In this document: piece by piece, positions 9,316 to 17,100 of the stretch
Numbering within the stretch: the first letter of the stretch is position 1
Layout: each line of letters starts with the position of its first letter
Origin: Pseudopelobacter sp964542535
Lineage (GTDB): Bacteria > Desulfobacterota > Desulfuromonadia > Geobacterales > Pseudopelobacteraceae
Direction of reading: 5' to 3'
Length of the DNA: 64,000 nt
Assembly (NCBI GenBank): GCA_964542535.1
Contig: CAZIUE010000007.1
Location: forward strand, 130,113 to 194,112
Translations under genes and position numbers: made by a program
The notes under the pieces: model-generated
What the model was told of the DNA's origin: nothing
Database searches by the model: none
What the model saw: the letters and a program-made list of their open reading frames with translations, nothing else

Positions 9316-10660
9316 TGGTGGAAACGGTGTCGCGCAATAGCGGATGAACGTCGAACCACCCCCTGCCGTTGCGGTAATTGAGGATGTATTTCCCCTCGGT
9401 GAGACGGGCAAAGTCCGGTAACTTATCCAGGCTCTCCAATTCCCATTCGTGGCTGTGCTGAATCTTGTTCAGGCGCTCCCGGTCGTCGCGTGCCAGCGGC
9501 ATGTCGTTGCGCAGGTCATTTTCCGCGCCGTCGAGAATGTCGTCGGGCAGGGGTAACTGTTGCTGGTAGAGCGCCTGGGAAATGCAGAGCTTGATCAGGC
9601 GAAAATAGTCGCGCAGGTCACCGCCGGAATTGGCCGCCAGGCGAAGCAGCTGTTCCCGGGTCAGGAATTCACCCCATTCGGGGAAACGCCTGGTGATGAT
9701 TTCGATCATTGCCGCCAGTCCGGCTTCCGATTTCACCGGCGTCTCGCCGCTACTCGGACAACATTCATACACATGTACACTGGACAGCATGTAGATCTTA
9801 CCGCCGGAATAGAGTGACGCCAGGCTTCCCGCCAACGCCGAAAGATAAGGGGGGACGGTGCAGACCAGGTAGAGGAATGGGAAAAACAGTTTGTCCGCAT
9901 GGCCGGAAAACAGGGTCGCGGCGCTTGTGAATACCTCGGCTACATCCTTGCTGTCACCCACGCCGCGCAGTTGTTCGACCGAATCCACGATCAACACGAT
10001 TTTTTTATCCGCAGGAATATGGGTACGGATTTCGGTTACGGCTTCGGCGGCAAACTGGCGGGCATGCTGCACCACCCGCGCTACGTATCCGCGCGTACCC
10101 TCCTGCAATCGGCGTTTAAACTCGGGGTCTTGCTGCAGGGACATCTTTATCGTCGTCTTGATGTCTCCTCCCAGGCTGAGATCGATTCCCGAGATCTTCA
10201 CCTCCGACTGGAGAAAATGCGCTATCCGTTCGAAGAAACCACGCTCACCGGGATTCCGGCCGAAACGTTTCTCGATCTTCTCCGAAAAACCGCCCAGTAC
10301 GCAGATGAGAAAATCGGTGATTTCCACGGAGGTGGTCGGATTGAAGTACTCCAGCATGTTCAGGTAAAATACTTCGCAATTCAGTTTGTTCAGTTCATCG
10401 GCAAGACGCATCAATTCAGTCGTCTTGCCGGTCCCACGATTGCCTGAAAACAGATAGGTACCACCCCCTTCGTCGAAATCAATCTGATCAGCCAGTTCCC
10501 GTACCAGATCCCGGTTGCCGCCATGGAGTCCAGGTACATACAGGGATTGTTCCGCGCCATTTTCCACCAGATTGCTGCTGCCGAAAACGATGGGGCGCAT
10601 GGAATCGAGTGCATTCATGAATTTCTTGACTTTTGGACGTAATTCCACAGCGTTAATCAT
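9308..10660 (-). CDS. AAA/STAND-like P-loop ATPase of a two-gene module
   Basis: A 450-residue protein with a clear Walker A (GNRGTGKT, residues 73-80). A Walker B-like strand IVLIVDSVEQ lies at 221-230, with Asp226 followed by Ser instead of the usual second acidic residue. A winged-helix-like tail ends near residue 440. The architecture fits AAA_16/KAP-like or STAND ATPases. The ATG at 10660 has GGGAG seven bases upstream. Its stop codon overlaps the start of the TPR gene, so the two are almost certainly one transcriptional unit. The pair sits between trpG and valS, away from functional relatives, which fits a transferable defence or stress module. The function is inferred only. Confidence 0.75.
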   Translation of the reverse strand: MINAVELRPKVKKFMNALDSMRPIVFGSSNLVENGAEQSLYVPGLHGGNRDLVRELADQIDFDEGGGTYLFSGNRGTGKTTELMRLADELNKLNCEVFYLNMLEYFNPTTSVEITDFLICVLGGFSEKIEKRFGRNPGERGFFERIAHFLQSEVKISGIDLSLGGDIKTTIKMSLQQDPEFKRRLQEGTRGYVARVVQHARQFAAEAVTEIRTHIPADKKIVLIVDSVEQLRGVGDSKDVAEVFTSAATLFSGHADKLFFPFLYLVCTVPPYLSALAGSLASLYSGGKIYMLSSVHVYECCPSSGETPVKSEAGLAAMIEIITRRFPEWGEFLTREQLLRLAANSGGDLRDYFRLIKLCISQALYQQQLPLPDDILDGAENDLRNDMPLARDDRERLNKIQHSHEWELESLDKLPDFARLTEGKYILNYRNGRGWFDVHPLLRDTVSTSA

Positions 10661-10734
10661 GAACGTCTCCCTCTCTGATCGAAGTTTCCTTTTGGGGGCG
10701 TCTGTCCGGCTTATGAAAGAATTGAGATGTAAGG

Positions 10735-10766
10735 AGCGAGGCGCCTCACCCCTCGCGTCTTACGCC
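10735..10766. repeat. GTGAGG-type low-complexity sequence after trpG
   Basis: The bases following the trpG stop contain GAGGCGCCTCACCCCTCGC and further CCTCACCCC copies. They can form short stems such as GCGAGG/CCTCGC. The same wording recurs at other gene ends in this window. Confidence 0.4.
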
Positions 10767-11342
10767 TCACCCCCTGGCGCTGATGCGCAGGAAGTTGGCC
10801 AGCATCTCCATCCCCCCCTCGGTGAGGATCGACTCGGGGTGGAACTGTACCCCCCAGATAGGCAGCTGCCGGTGGCGCAGCCCCATGATCTCGCCGTTGT
10901 CCACCCAGGCGGTCACTTCCAGGCAGTCCGGCAGGGTGGGGCGGTCCACCACCAGGGAGTGGTAGCGGGTGGCCTGGAAGGGGTTGGCTAGGCCCTGGAA
11001 CAGTTCCCTGCCGTCGTGGTGGATGGGGGAGGTCTTGCCGTGCATCAGCGACACGCTGCGCACCACGTTGCCGCCAAAGGCGGCGCCGATGGCCTGGTGC
11101 CCCAGACAGACCCCCAGGATGGGGATTTTTCCGGCAAAGTGCCTGATGGCTGCCACGGAGATGCCGGCCTCCTCGGGGGAACAGGGGCCCGGGGAGATCA
11201 CCAGCCGCTGGGGATTCATCCGTTCGATCTCCTGGATGGTGATCCTGTCGTTACGATGCACCCGCACATCCTCTCCCAGTTGGCCGAAGTACTGGACGAT
11301 GTTGAAGGTGAAGGAATCATAGTTATCGATCATCAGAAGCAT
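10767..11342 (-). CDS. trpG: Anthranilate synthase component II (glutamine amidotransferase)
   Basis: A 191-residue class I glutamine amidotransferase that supplies ammonia to TrpE for anthranilate synthesis. The nucleophile Cys79 sits in GVCLGHQAIG, and the catalytic His/Glu are in the C-terminal GVQFHPESI. PGPCSPEEAGIS is the usual loop after the second strand. Its ATG directly follows the trpE stop (TAAATG), so it is translationally coupled to trpE. In many bacteria this subunit also serves p-aminobenzoate synthesis. No trpD or trpC follows; instead the AAA/TPR pair comes after a 106-base gap. Confidence 0.93.
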   Translation of the reverse strand: MLLMIDNYDSFTFNIVQYFGQLGEDVRVHRNDRITIQEIERMNPQRLVISPGPCSPEEAGISVAAIRHFAGKIPILGVCLGHQAIGAAFGGNVVRSVSLMHGKTSPIHHDGRELFQGLANPFQATRYHSLVVDRPTLPDCLEVTAWVDNGEIMGLRHRQLPIWGVQFHPESILTEGGMEMLANFLRISARG

Positions 11343-12818
11343 TTATTCCAATCCTCCCTCGGCGATCTCGATGGCCCGTCGTGCGGCCATGGCCTTGTTG
11401 ACCGTCTCCTGCCACTCCGCGGCCGGGTCCGAGTCTGCCACCACGCCGCCGCCCGCCTGTAGGTGCACCATGCCGTCCTTGATCACCAGGGTGCGGATGG
11501 TGATGGCCAGGTCCATGTTGCCGGAGAAGGAAAAGTACCCCACCGCGCCGCCGTAGACCTCGCGCCGCACCGGTTCCAGCTCGTCGATGATCTGCATGGC
11601 CCGGATCTTGGGGGCGCCCGAGAGGGTGCCGGCCGGAAGCGTGGCCCGCACCAGGTCGAAGGCGTCGCTCTCCGGTTTCAGCTCTCCCTGCACGTTGGAG
11701 ACGATGTGCATGACGTGGGAGTAGCGTTCGATGACCATCAGCTCGGATACGTTGACGCTGCCGGTCTCGCAGACCCTCCCCAGGTCGTTCCTCCCCAGGT
11801 CCACCAGCATGACGTGCTCGGCCCGTTCCTTGGGATCTGCCAGGAGCTCCCGGCTCAGGTGCAGGTCCTCCTCGGTGGTGATGCCCCGGGGGCGGGTGCC
11901 GGCGATGGGGCGCAGCTCCACGTGGCGCCCCTCCTTGCGTACCATCACCTCGGGCGAGGCGCCGGCGATGATGGTGCCGTCCAGGCGCAGGAAGAACATG
12001 TAGGGGGAGGGATTCAGGGTGCGCATGACCCGGTAGACGTCGAAGGGGTCGGCCTCCAGTTTCCCGCTGAAGCGCTGGGATGGCACCACCTGGATGATGT
12101 CGCCGGCCCGGATGTACTCCTTGGCCCTTTCCACCCCTGCCTCGTAGTCTTCCCGGCTGATGTTGGAGCGCAGCTCCGTGCGCCGGGCGGTGGGGGGGAC
12201 GGTCATGGCGGGAAGGGGCATGCGCAGCCGTTTGACGATGGAGTCGATGATGGCGAGGGCCTCGTCGTACGCCTGGCGCGGCGATTTCCCCGGGCTGATG
12301 TGGGCGTTGGAGACCACCTTGATCTTCTGGCTCATGGTGTCGAAGATCACGATGCTGTCGGTGATCAGGAGGTAGGCGTCGTAGGCGTCGATGACGGCAG
12401 GCTTGGCGGTGGGCAGGTGCTCGAAGTGGCGCACCATGTCGTAGCCCAAATACCCCACCGCGCCGCCGAAGAAGCGCGGCAGCCCTTCCACCTCCACCGG
12501 CGTGAAGCGCGCCATGAGGTCGCGGATGCATGCCAGCGGGTCGTCGCTGGTCAGGGTGGTTGTCTCGCCGTTTTCGATGATCTCCACTCGGGTCCCTTTG
12601 GTGCGGACGATCATGGAGGGAGTGGAGCCGAGAAAACTGTAGCGTGCCCACTTCTCACCACCCTCGATACTCTCCAGCAGGAAGGAGAAACGGCCGTCGT
12701 CCAGCTTTCTGAAGGCGCTGACGGGGGTGTCCATGTCGGCCATGATCTCCCGGTATACCGGGATCAGGTTTCCGCGGCTGGACAATTCCAGGAACGTGGT
12801 AAAATCGGGGCAAGCCAT
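11343..12818 (-). CDS. trpE: Anthranilate synthase component I
   Basis: A 491-residue chorismate-binding enzyme catalysing chorismate plus ammonia to anthranilate. The tryptophan feedback-site motif LLES lies near residue 50 (FSFLLESIEGGEKWARYSF). The C-terminal chorismate-binding domain includes SGAPKIRAMQIIDELE and GAVGYFSFSGNMDLAITIRT. The ATG at 12818 has GGAG six bases upstream and starts the typical TrpE N-terminus; the longer frame is not supported. It forms an operon with trpG. I see no Trp-rich leader peptide upstream, so this gene lacks an obvious classical trp attenuator. Confidence 0.95.
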   Translation of the reverse strand: MACPDFTTFLELSSRGNLIPVYREIMADMDTPVSAFRKLDDGRFSFLLESIEGGEKWARYSFLGSTPSMIVRTKGTRVEIIENGETTTLTSDDPLACIRDLMARFTPVEVEGLPRFFGGAVGYLGYDMVRHFEHLPTAKPAVIDAYDAYLLITDSIVIFDTMSQKIKVVSNAHISPGKSPRQAYDEALAIIDSIVKRLRMPLPAMTVPPTARRTELRSNISREDYEAGVERAKEYIRAGDIIQVVPSQRFSGKLEADPFDVYRVMRTLNPSPYMFFLRLDGTIIAGASPEVMVRKEGRHVELRPIAGTRPRGITTEEDLHLSRELLADPKERAEHVMLVDLGRNDLGRVCETGSVNVSELMVIERYSHVMHIVSNVQGELKPESDAFDLVRATLPAGTLSGAPKIRAMQIIDELEPVRREVYGGAVGYFSFSGNMDLAITIRTLVIKDGMVHLQAGGGVVADSDPAAEWQETVNKAMAARRAIEIAEGGLE

Positions 12819-12926
12819 ACTGACTCCAAAGATTTGAAATTGCAAAGGGTTTACAAGCTAGCATAGGCGTGGTGGCCTGTCAAGGACGGCCGCCACGTCC
12901 CCTGTCCAATGAAAATGTGGCTAACA

Positions 12927-12955
12927 TTGCGGAATCTCTCAATCAGTGGTATAGG
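12927..12955 (+). promoter_or_regulatory. Possible sigma-70 promoter for the cheV-like gene
   Basis: TTGCGG (12927-12932) and TATAGG (12950-12955) are separated by 17 bases, upstream of the start at 12993. It lies in the 174-base divergent gap between trpE and this gene. Each hexamer has two mismatches to consensus. Confidence 0.35.
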
Positions 12956-12992
12956 GTAACAACTGTCGGGCATCTCAGGGGGGAAACGGGAC

Positions 12993-13943
12993 ATGAACAT
13001 GAAAAGCGACAAGATTCTGCTGGAGAGTGACACCAACGAGCTGGAAATCGTCGAGTTCAGGATCGACGAGATGGACTGGCATGGAAATGTGATTCCCTGC
13101 TACTACGGGGTCAACGTGGCCAAGGTGCGCGAGATAATCCGCCTGCCGCAAATGTCCAAGGTGGTGAACGCCAAGCCGGGCGTCGAGGGGATGATCAAAC
13201 TGCGGGAGAAGGTGATCACCATCATTAACCTGGCCCAGGTGCTGGGCAAGGACACCGGCGACCTGGTGGCCGACCGGGTGGTGGTACTTGAATTCAACAA
13301 CCTGATGGTGGGGGTCCTGGTGCATTCCGTTTCCCGTATCTACCGCATCTCCTGGAAGAACGTGGAGCCCCCCTCCCGGTCGGTGCACAGCGAACAGGTG
13401 ACCGGCCTGGTGAAGATGGAGGATCGCATCATCCTGCTCCTGGATTTCGAGAAGATCGTGGGTGAGCTCTGCTCCCAGAGCGCTCTCAAGCCCATCGACA
13501 GTGCCGTGCTGCTGGAGGGGAATTCGGACGGGGAACGTTCCAGCAGGATCATCCTGGTGGCCGACGATTCGCTCTTCATCCGCAACACCATGTGTGCTTC
13601 GCTGCGTGATGCCGGTTACCAGGTGGAGGAGGCGGAAAACGGCTCCCAGGCCTGGGATATCATTCAGAAGAAGCTCGAATACTGCGCCCGGGAGGGAAAG
13701 GATATCAGGGACAGCTTAAGCCTGGTGATCACCGACGTGGAGATGCCGCAGATGGACGGCCTGCACCTGACCTCCCTGATCCGTAAGACCGAGCCCCTGC
13801 GGGACTTTCCGGTGGTGATCTTTTCCTCCCTGGCGTCGGAGGACAACAAACGCAAATGGATCGGGCTGGGGGCAAATCACATCCTCACCAAGCCGGATCT
13901 GCCCAACCTGGTCAGGGTGGCCGACGAGCTGACCATGGCGTAG
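12993..13943 (+). CDS. cheV: CheV-type coupling protein (CheW domain plus receiver)
   Basis: A 316-residue protein with an N-terminal CheW-like domain (about 15-165, including YGVNVAKVREIIRLP and GMIKLREKVITIINL). Its C-terminal receiver domain (about 185-316) has the acidic pair in VADDSLF, phospho-acceptor Asp248 in ITDVEMPQMDG, and Lys in LTKPD. CheV proteins couple receptors to CheA and tune sensitivity through phosphorylation. The start has GGGGGGA upstream, with a second ATG two codons later. It stands alone, 20 kb from the main chemotaxis cluster, divergent from trpE and upstream of the DAHP synthase leader. Confidence 0.9.
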   Translation: MNMKSDKILLESDTNELEIVEFRIDEMDWHGNVIPCYYGVNVAKVREIIRLPQMSKVVNAKPGVEGMIKLREKVITIINLAQVLGKDTGDLVADRVVVLEFNNLMVGVLVHSVSRIYRISWKNVEPPSRSVHSEQVTGLVKMEDRIILLLDFEKIVGELCSQSALKPIDSAVLLEGNSDGERSSRIILVADDSLFIRNTMCASLRDAGYQVEEAENGSQAWDIIQKKLEYCAREGKDIRDSLSLVITDVEMPQMDGLHLTSLIRKTEPLRDFPVVIFSSLASEDNKRKWIGLGANHILTKPDLPNLVRVADELTMA

Positions 13944-13958
13944 ACGGCTGATTTTGTC

Positions 13959-13988
13959 TTGACAAGGGTTTGACGGCTGTGTTTTTAT
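13959..13988 (+). promoter_or_regulatory. Promoter for the aromatic leader / DAHP synthase unit
   Basis: A perfect TTGACA (13959-13964) is followed after 18 bases by TTTTAT (13983-13988, four of six matches). Transcription would begin near 13995, right at the leader reading frame. It starts 15 bases after the cheV stop codon. Confidence 0.5.
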
Positions 13989-13995
13989 TGCCCCC

Positions 13996-14082
13996 ATGAA
14001 TTCCGAGCGCTTCTTTATGAACTATTCCTTTTACTTTTGGTACGGCTTTTATTTTCAGCCGTCTGCCCGGGTAGGGGTGTAG
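13996..14082 (+). CDS. Aromatic-rich leader peptide of the DAHP synthase attenuator
   Basis: A 28-codon frame (ATG 13996, TAG 14080-14082). Eleven of the 15 residues at positions 6-20 are aromatic: six Phe, four Tyr and one Trp (FFMNYSFYFWYGFYF). This composition is essentially diagnostic of a leader peptide sensing charged aromatic tRNAs, as in pheA and trp leaders. If transcription starts near 13995, the second ATG (codon 8, 14017) may be the real start, giving a 21-residue peptide that still has nine aromatic residues. Neither ATG has a strong Shine-Dalgarno. The last codons (CAG CCG TCT GCC CGG) form the 5' arm of an antiterminator, and the stop codon lies ten bases after that arm. Confidence 0.8.
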   Translation: MNSERFFMNYSFYFWYGFYFQPSARVGV

Positions 14083-14130
14083 ATTCACGCGAAGCAGCAC
14101 CATCACACACCACAAAGCCGGGGCAGACGG
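14059..14130 (+). promoter_or_regulatory. Antiterminator pairing (alternative to the terminator)
   Basis: CCGTCTGCCCGG (14059-14070, inside the leader peptide's final codons) pairs with CCGGGGCAGACGG (14118-14130) with a single bulged G. This sequesters the 5' arm of the terminator hairpin. A ribosome at the leader stop codon (14080) would cover the first arm. A ribosome stalled at the early aromatic codons would leave it free. Confidence 0.7.
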
Positions 14131-14151
14131 AAGTCTCCCCGGCTTTTTTTT
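14114..14151 (+). terminator. Attenuator terminator upstream of DAHP synthase
   Basis: GCCGGGG (14117-14123) pairs with CCCCGGC (14137-14143). The stem continues past one bulged C as AGAC/GTCT around a GGAA tetraloop, and AAA/TTT extends the base. Eight T residues follow (14144-14151). This is a textbook intrinsic terminator, about 80 bases before the structural gene. Confidence 0.88.
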
Positions 14152-14169
14152 CGACCGCAATGGGTGCGG

Positions 14170-14212
14170 GATCAGGAGCCGGGGGAAAACCTTCCGGCTC
14201 CTGATCGTTTTT
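14170..14212 (+). terminator. Second terminator-like hairpin just before the DAHP synthase ribosome site
   Basis: A 13-bp perfect stem (GATCAGGAGCCGG at 14170-14182 with its complement at 14194-14206) has an 11-base loop and is followed by GTTTTT. It ends nine bases before the AAGGAG ribosome site at 14221. It may be a backup terminator or an mRNA stability/translation element. Confidence 0.6.
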
Positions 14213-14231
14213 GTGGGAAAAAGGAGCAGAG

Positions 14232-15251
14232 ATGATCATCGTCATGAAGGCCGGGGCAACCAAGAGGGAGCGGGACGAGGTGTTGAAGCGCATCAGGGAG
14301 TTGGGCTACAAGCCGCACGTGATCCACGGCTCAACCAGGGACGTGATCGGAGCCATCGGAGACGAGCGCGGCAAGGCTGAACTTCAGAAGGTGGAGTCCA
14401 TGCATGGCGTGGAGAACGTCGTCCCCATCCTTCAGCCCTACAAGCTGGCTTCCCGGGAGCTCAGGAGGGAGGCCAGCATGGTGAAGGTCAACGACCAGGT
14501 TTCCATCGGCGGCACCCAGTTGATCGTCATGGCCGGCCCCTGTTCCGTGGAGAGCGAGGAGCAGATCGTCGAGACCGCCATGGCGGTGAAGGCGGCCGGG
14601 GCCCAGATGCTGCGGGGAGGCGCCTACAAACCGCGCACCTCTCCCTACTCCTTCCAGGGGATGGAGGAAGAGGGGCTGAAACTCCTGGCCAAGGCCCGGG
14701 AGGTGACCGGGCTTCCCTTCGTCACCGAGGTGGTCAACCCGGAGACCGCCGAACTGGTGGCGGAATACTCGGACATGCTGCAGATCGGCGCCCGTAACGC
14801 CCAGAACTTTGCCCTGCTGAAGAAGGTCGGCCAACTGAAGCGGCCGGTGCTGCTCAAGCGGGGCATGTCCATGACCATCCAGGAGTTCCTCATGAGCGCC
14901 GAGTACATCATGAGCGAGGGGAACCAGTCGGTGATCCTCTGCGAACGGGGCATCCGCACCTTCGAGACCGCCACCCGCAACACCCTGGACCTGTCGGCCA
15001 TACCGGTGCTGAAGGGAAAGACCCACCTGCCGGTGGTGATCGACCCCTCCCACGGCACCGGCAACCACCATTACGTGGCACCCATGTGCTACGCGGCCGT
15101 GGCGGCCGGGGCCGACGGCCTGATGGTGGAGGTACACCCTGATCCGGAAAACGCCTCCAGCGACGGAGCCCAGTCGCTCAAGCCGACCAAGTTCGCCGCC
15201 ATGATGGAAAAGCTGAAACTGTTCGCCGAGGCGGCCGACAGGAGCCTCTAG
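14232..15251 (+). CDS. aroF: 3-deoxy-7-phosphoheptulonate (DAHP) synthase
   Basis: A 339-residue enzyme for the first step of the shikimate pathway, condensing phosphoenolpyruvate and erythrose 4-phosphate. Residues 1-75 form a ferredoxin-like regulatory domain as in the Thermotoga/Bacillus type. The TIM barrel follows with GPCSVES, KPRTSPYSFQG and DPSHGTG (metal/substrate ligands). The ATG at 14232 has AAGGAG six bases upstream. Expression appears to be controlled by the aromatic leader attenuator directly upstream, adding transcriptional control to likely allosteric control by the N-terminal domain. The gene is monocistronic as far as visible. The symbol aroF is used in the broad sense. Confidence 0.93.
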   Translation: MIIVMKAGATKRERDEVLKRIRELGYKPHVIHGSTRDVIGAIGDERGKAELQKVESMHGVENVVPILQPYKLASRELRREASMVKVNDQVSIGGTQLIVMAGPCSVESEEQIVETAMAVKAAGAQMLRGGAYKPRTSPYSFQGMEEEGLKLLAKAREVTGLPFVTEVVNPETAELVAEYSDMLQIGARNAQNFALLKKVGQLKRPVLLKRGMSMTIQEFLMSAEYIMSEGNQSVILCERGIRTFETATRNTLDLSAIPVLKGKTHLPVVIDPSHGTGNHHYVAPMCYAAVAAGADGLMVEVHPDPENASSDGAQSLKPTKFAAMMEKLKLFAEAADRSL

Positions 15252-15354
15252 GGGGTCACGGCCTGTTTCCGGCGCATGCGGGAATCCCCGCTCTGCTCGG
15301 GTGAGCGTCGTCCGCACCTGGGACGGCGCTCCATCCTCACTCGGGATGTATGCC

Positions 15355-15676
15355 ATGCCGGGCGCCGCGAGCTGGAGAGCTGTTTCGGCTACGATCTGGG
15401 GCGCGGCCTGGACGAGATCAGGCCCTGGTACCGCTTCGACGTCTCCTGCCGGGGGAGCGTGCCCGAGGCGGTGATTGCTCTCCTGGAATCGCGGGACTGC
15501 GAGGATGCGGTCAGAAAGGCGGTCTCCCTGGGGGGGACAGTGACACCCAGGCCTGCATCAGCGGCGCCATTGCCGCCGCCCACTACGGCGGCGTTCCAGA
15601 ACCCATCGCCGTCCGGATGCGCTCCCTGCTGCCGGAGGAGCTTCTGGAACTGATCGACCGCTTTTCCCCCTGCTGA
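15355..15676 (+). pseudogene. ADP-ribosylglycohydrolase family remnant, truncated and frameshifted
   Basis: A recognisable C-terminal piece of the ADP-ribosylglycohydrolase fold lies in two frames. The first reads FGYDLGRGLDEIRPWYRFDVSCRGSVPEA and continues to KAVSLGG. The second, shifted by one base, reads DSDTQACISGAIAAAHYGGVPE, which holds the family's GGDSD-type metal-site residues. The shift falls at a run of seven G at about 15530; eight G would restore the frame. The N-terminal half (with the GxxxGD start motif) is missing, so even a restored frame would be partial. The start is approximate. It lies between the DAHP synthase gene and gcvT. Confidence 0.75.
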
Positions 15677-15807
15677 TCTCCCTCGGGAGCCGCTCCGCCC
15701 AGGTCCCGGCCATCCCGCTTCTCCCTCCTCCTGACAGCCGTTCCCGCTCCGTTCCGCTGCTCCGGTAGCGCCGCCGCCCGCATTCCCCCGTTTCTTCTCC
15801 CCCGATT

Positions 15808-15836
15808 CTGGCACTATCGTCGGGACAGGCTATACT
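15808..15836 (+). promoter_or_regulatory. Possible promoter for gcvT
   Basis: CTGGCA (15808-15813) and TATACT (15831-15836) are 17 bases apart, about 70 bases before the gcvT start. The -10 matches five of six consensus positions. Confidence 0.45.
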
Positions 15837-15846
15837 TAGAGCGGCG

Positions 15847-15871
15847 CTGCCGCCGGTCTGTCCGGCGGCAG
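15847..15871 (+). promoter_or_regulatory. Strong hairpin in the gcvT 5' untranslated region
   Basis: A 10-bp perfect stem (CTGCCGCCGG with its complement) closes a five-base TCTGT loop, 32 bases before the ATG and with no U-tract. It would form in the mRNA leader. No glycine-riboswitch core is recognisable around it. Confidence 0.5.
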
Positions 15872-15903
15872 CCGTGGATATGGATCGCAGGCGGAGGAAC
15901 GGC

Positions 15904-16998
15904 ATGAACGAAGAAACCTTGCACCAGACCCCCCTGGATGGCCGGCACCGGAGCCTCAATGCCCACATGGGCCCCTTCGGCGGGTGGAACATGCCGATCC
16001 AGTACGAGAGCATCATCTCCGAGCATGGCTGGTGCCGCGGACGGGCTGCCCTGTTCGATATCTGCCACATGGGGGAATTCCTGTTCGAGGGGGATGTCCG
16101 GCGCCACGGCCTGGAGGAGCTGTTCACCTTCTCCGTGGCGACCATCCCGGTGGGACGGTCGCGCTACGGCTTCCTGCTCAACGACCAGGGGGGGATCATG
16201 GACGACCTGATCGTCTTCCGCCTGGCCGAGGAGCGGTTCATGATCGTGGTCAACGCCGCCACCGCCGGCTCCGACTTCCGGGTCATGGCCGGCCGTCTGC
16301 GGGGAGGCTCCTTCAGGGACATCAGTGCGGAAACCGGCAAGCTGGACCTGCAAGGGCCCCTGTCGCGCCAGGTGCTGGCGGACGTTCTCGGCGACCGGGT
16401 GACCGGACTTTCCTATTTCACCTCCATCCCCCTGGAAGTCCTGGGACACCGGGCGGTGGTTAGCCGCACCGGTTATACCGGTGAGCTGGGCTTTGAGATC
16501 TTCCTCCCCAGTGACGGGGTCGTTGAACTGTGGGACCTGCTGCTGCGGGACAGCAGGGTCAGACCGGCCGGTCTGGGCGCCCGGGACCTGTTGCGGCTGG
16601 AGGTGGGCTATCCCCTCTACGGCCAGGACCTGGACGAGACCATCACCCCCCTGGAGGCCGGGCTGGAGCTGTTCGTCTCGTTCCACCGGGAGTTCGTGGG
16701 GCGTGACGCGCTCCTGGCCCAGCGGGAGAGGGGACTTTCCCGCCTCAGGGTGGCGTTTCAGGTTGATGGCCGCCGGTCTCCCCGGCGGCACTACCTGATC
16801 CTGAAGGACGGCGAGCAGGTGGGGAACGTCACCAGCGGCGCCTTTTCTCCCATGCTCGGGTGTGGCATCGGCCTGGGGCTGGTCAGGCCGGATGCGGCGC
16901 GGGCCGGCACCAGGCTGACCATCGTCCACGAGCGGGTCGGCATGGAGGCGGTCGCCCGCGAACTCCCCTTCTATCGCGGCGGATCGCTCAAAGGGTGA
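15904..16998 (+). CDS. gcvT: Glycine cleavage system T protein (aminomethyltransferase)
   Basis: A 364-residue protein that transfers the methylene group from the lipoyl-bound aminomethyl of the H protein to tetrahydrofolate, releasing ammonia. Typical family features are the N-terminal TPLDGRHRSLNAHMGPFGGWNMPIQY region, FDICHMGEF, the folate-site SRTGYTGELGFEIF, and RLEVGYPLYGQDLDETITPLEAGL. The ATG at 15904 has GGAGGA about seven bases upstream. The partner genes gcvH, gcvPA and gcvPB lie 9.3 kb downstream on the same strand, so the operon appears split by intervening genes. Confidence 0.92.
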   Translation: MNEETLHQTPLDGRHRSLNAHMGPFGGWNMPIQYESIISEHGWCRGRAALFDICHMGEFLFEGDVRRHGLEELFTFSVATIPVGRSRYGFLLNDQGGIMDDLIVFRLAEERFMIVVNAATAGSDFRVMAGRLRGGSFRDISAETGKLDLQGPLSRQVLADVLGDRVTGLSYFTSIPLEVLGHRAVVSRTGYTGELGFEIFLPSDGVVELWDLLLRDSRVRPAGLGARDLLRLEVGYPLYGQDLDETITPLEAGLELFVSFHREFVGRDALLAQRERGLSRLRVAFQVDGRRSPRRHYLILKDGEQVGNVTSGAFSPMLGCGIGLGLVRPDAARAGTRLTIVHERVGMEAVARELPFYRGGSLKG

Positions 16999-17100
16999 TT
17001 GCCGGTTCACACCCCGGCGCGGGACAGGCTCCGGGCACGAGGCATCAGCGAGGCCGGCGATGGGCCGGCAGACTCCATACAGCGAGGGAGGAATGCCACT

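Noticed and set aside
12819..12992. Trp-rich leader peptide attenuator before trpE
   Set aside because: No short frame with consecutive Trp codons and no terminator with a U-tract lies between trpE and the divergent gene.
15677..15903. Glycine riboswitch before gcvT
   Set aside because: No tandem aptamer-like conserved core is recognisable; only one simple hairpin is present.
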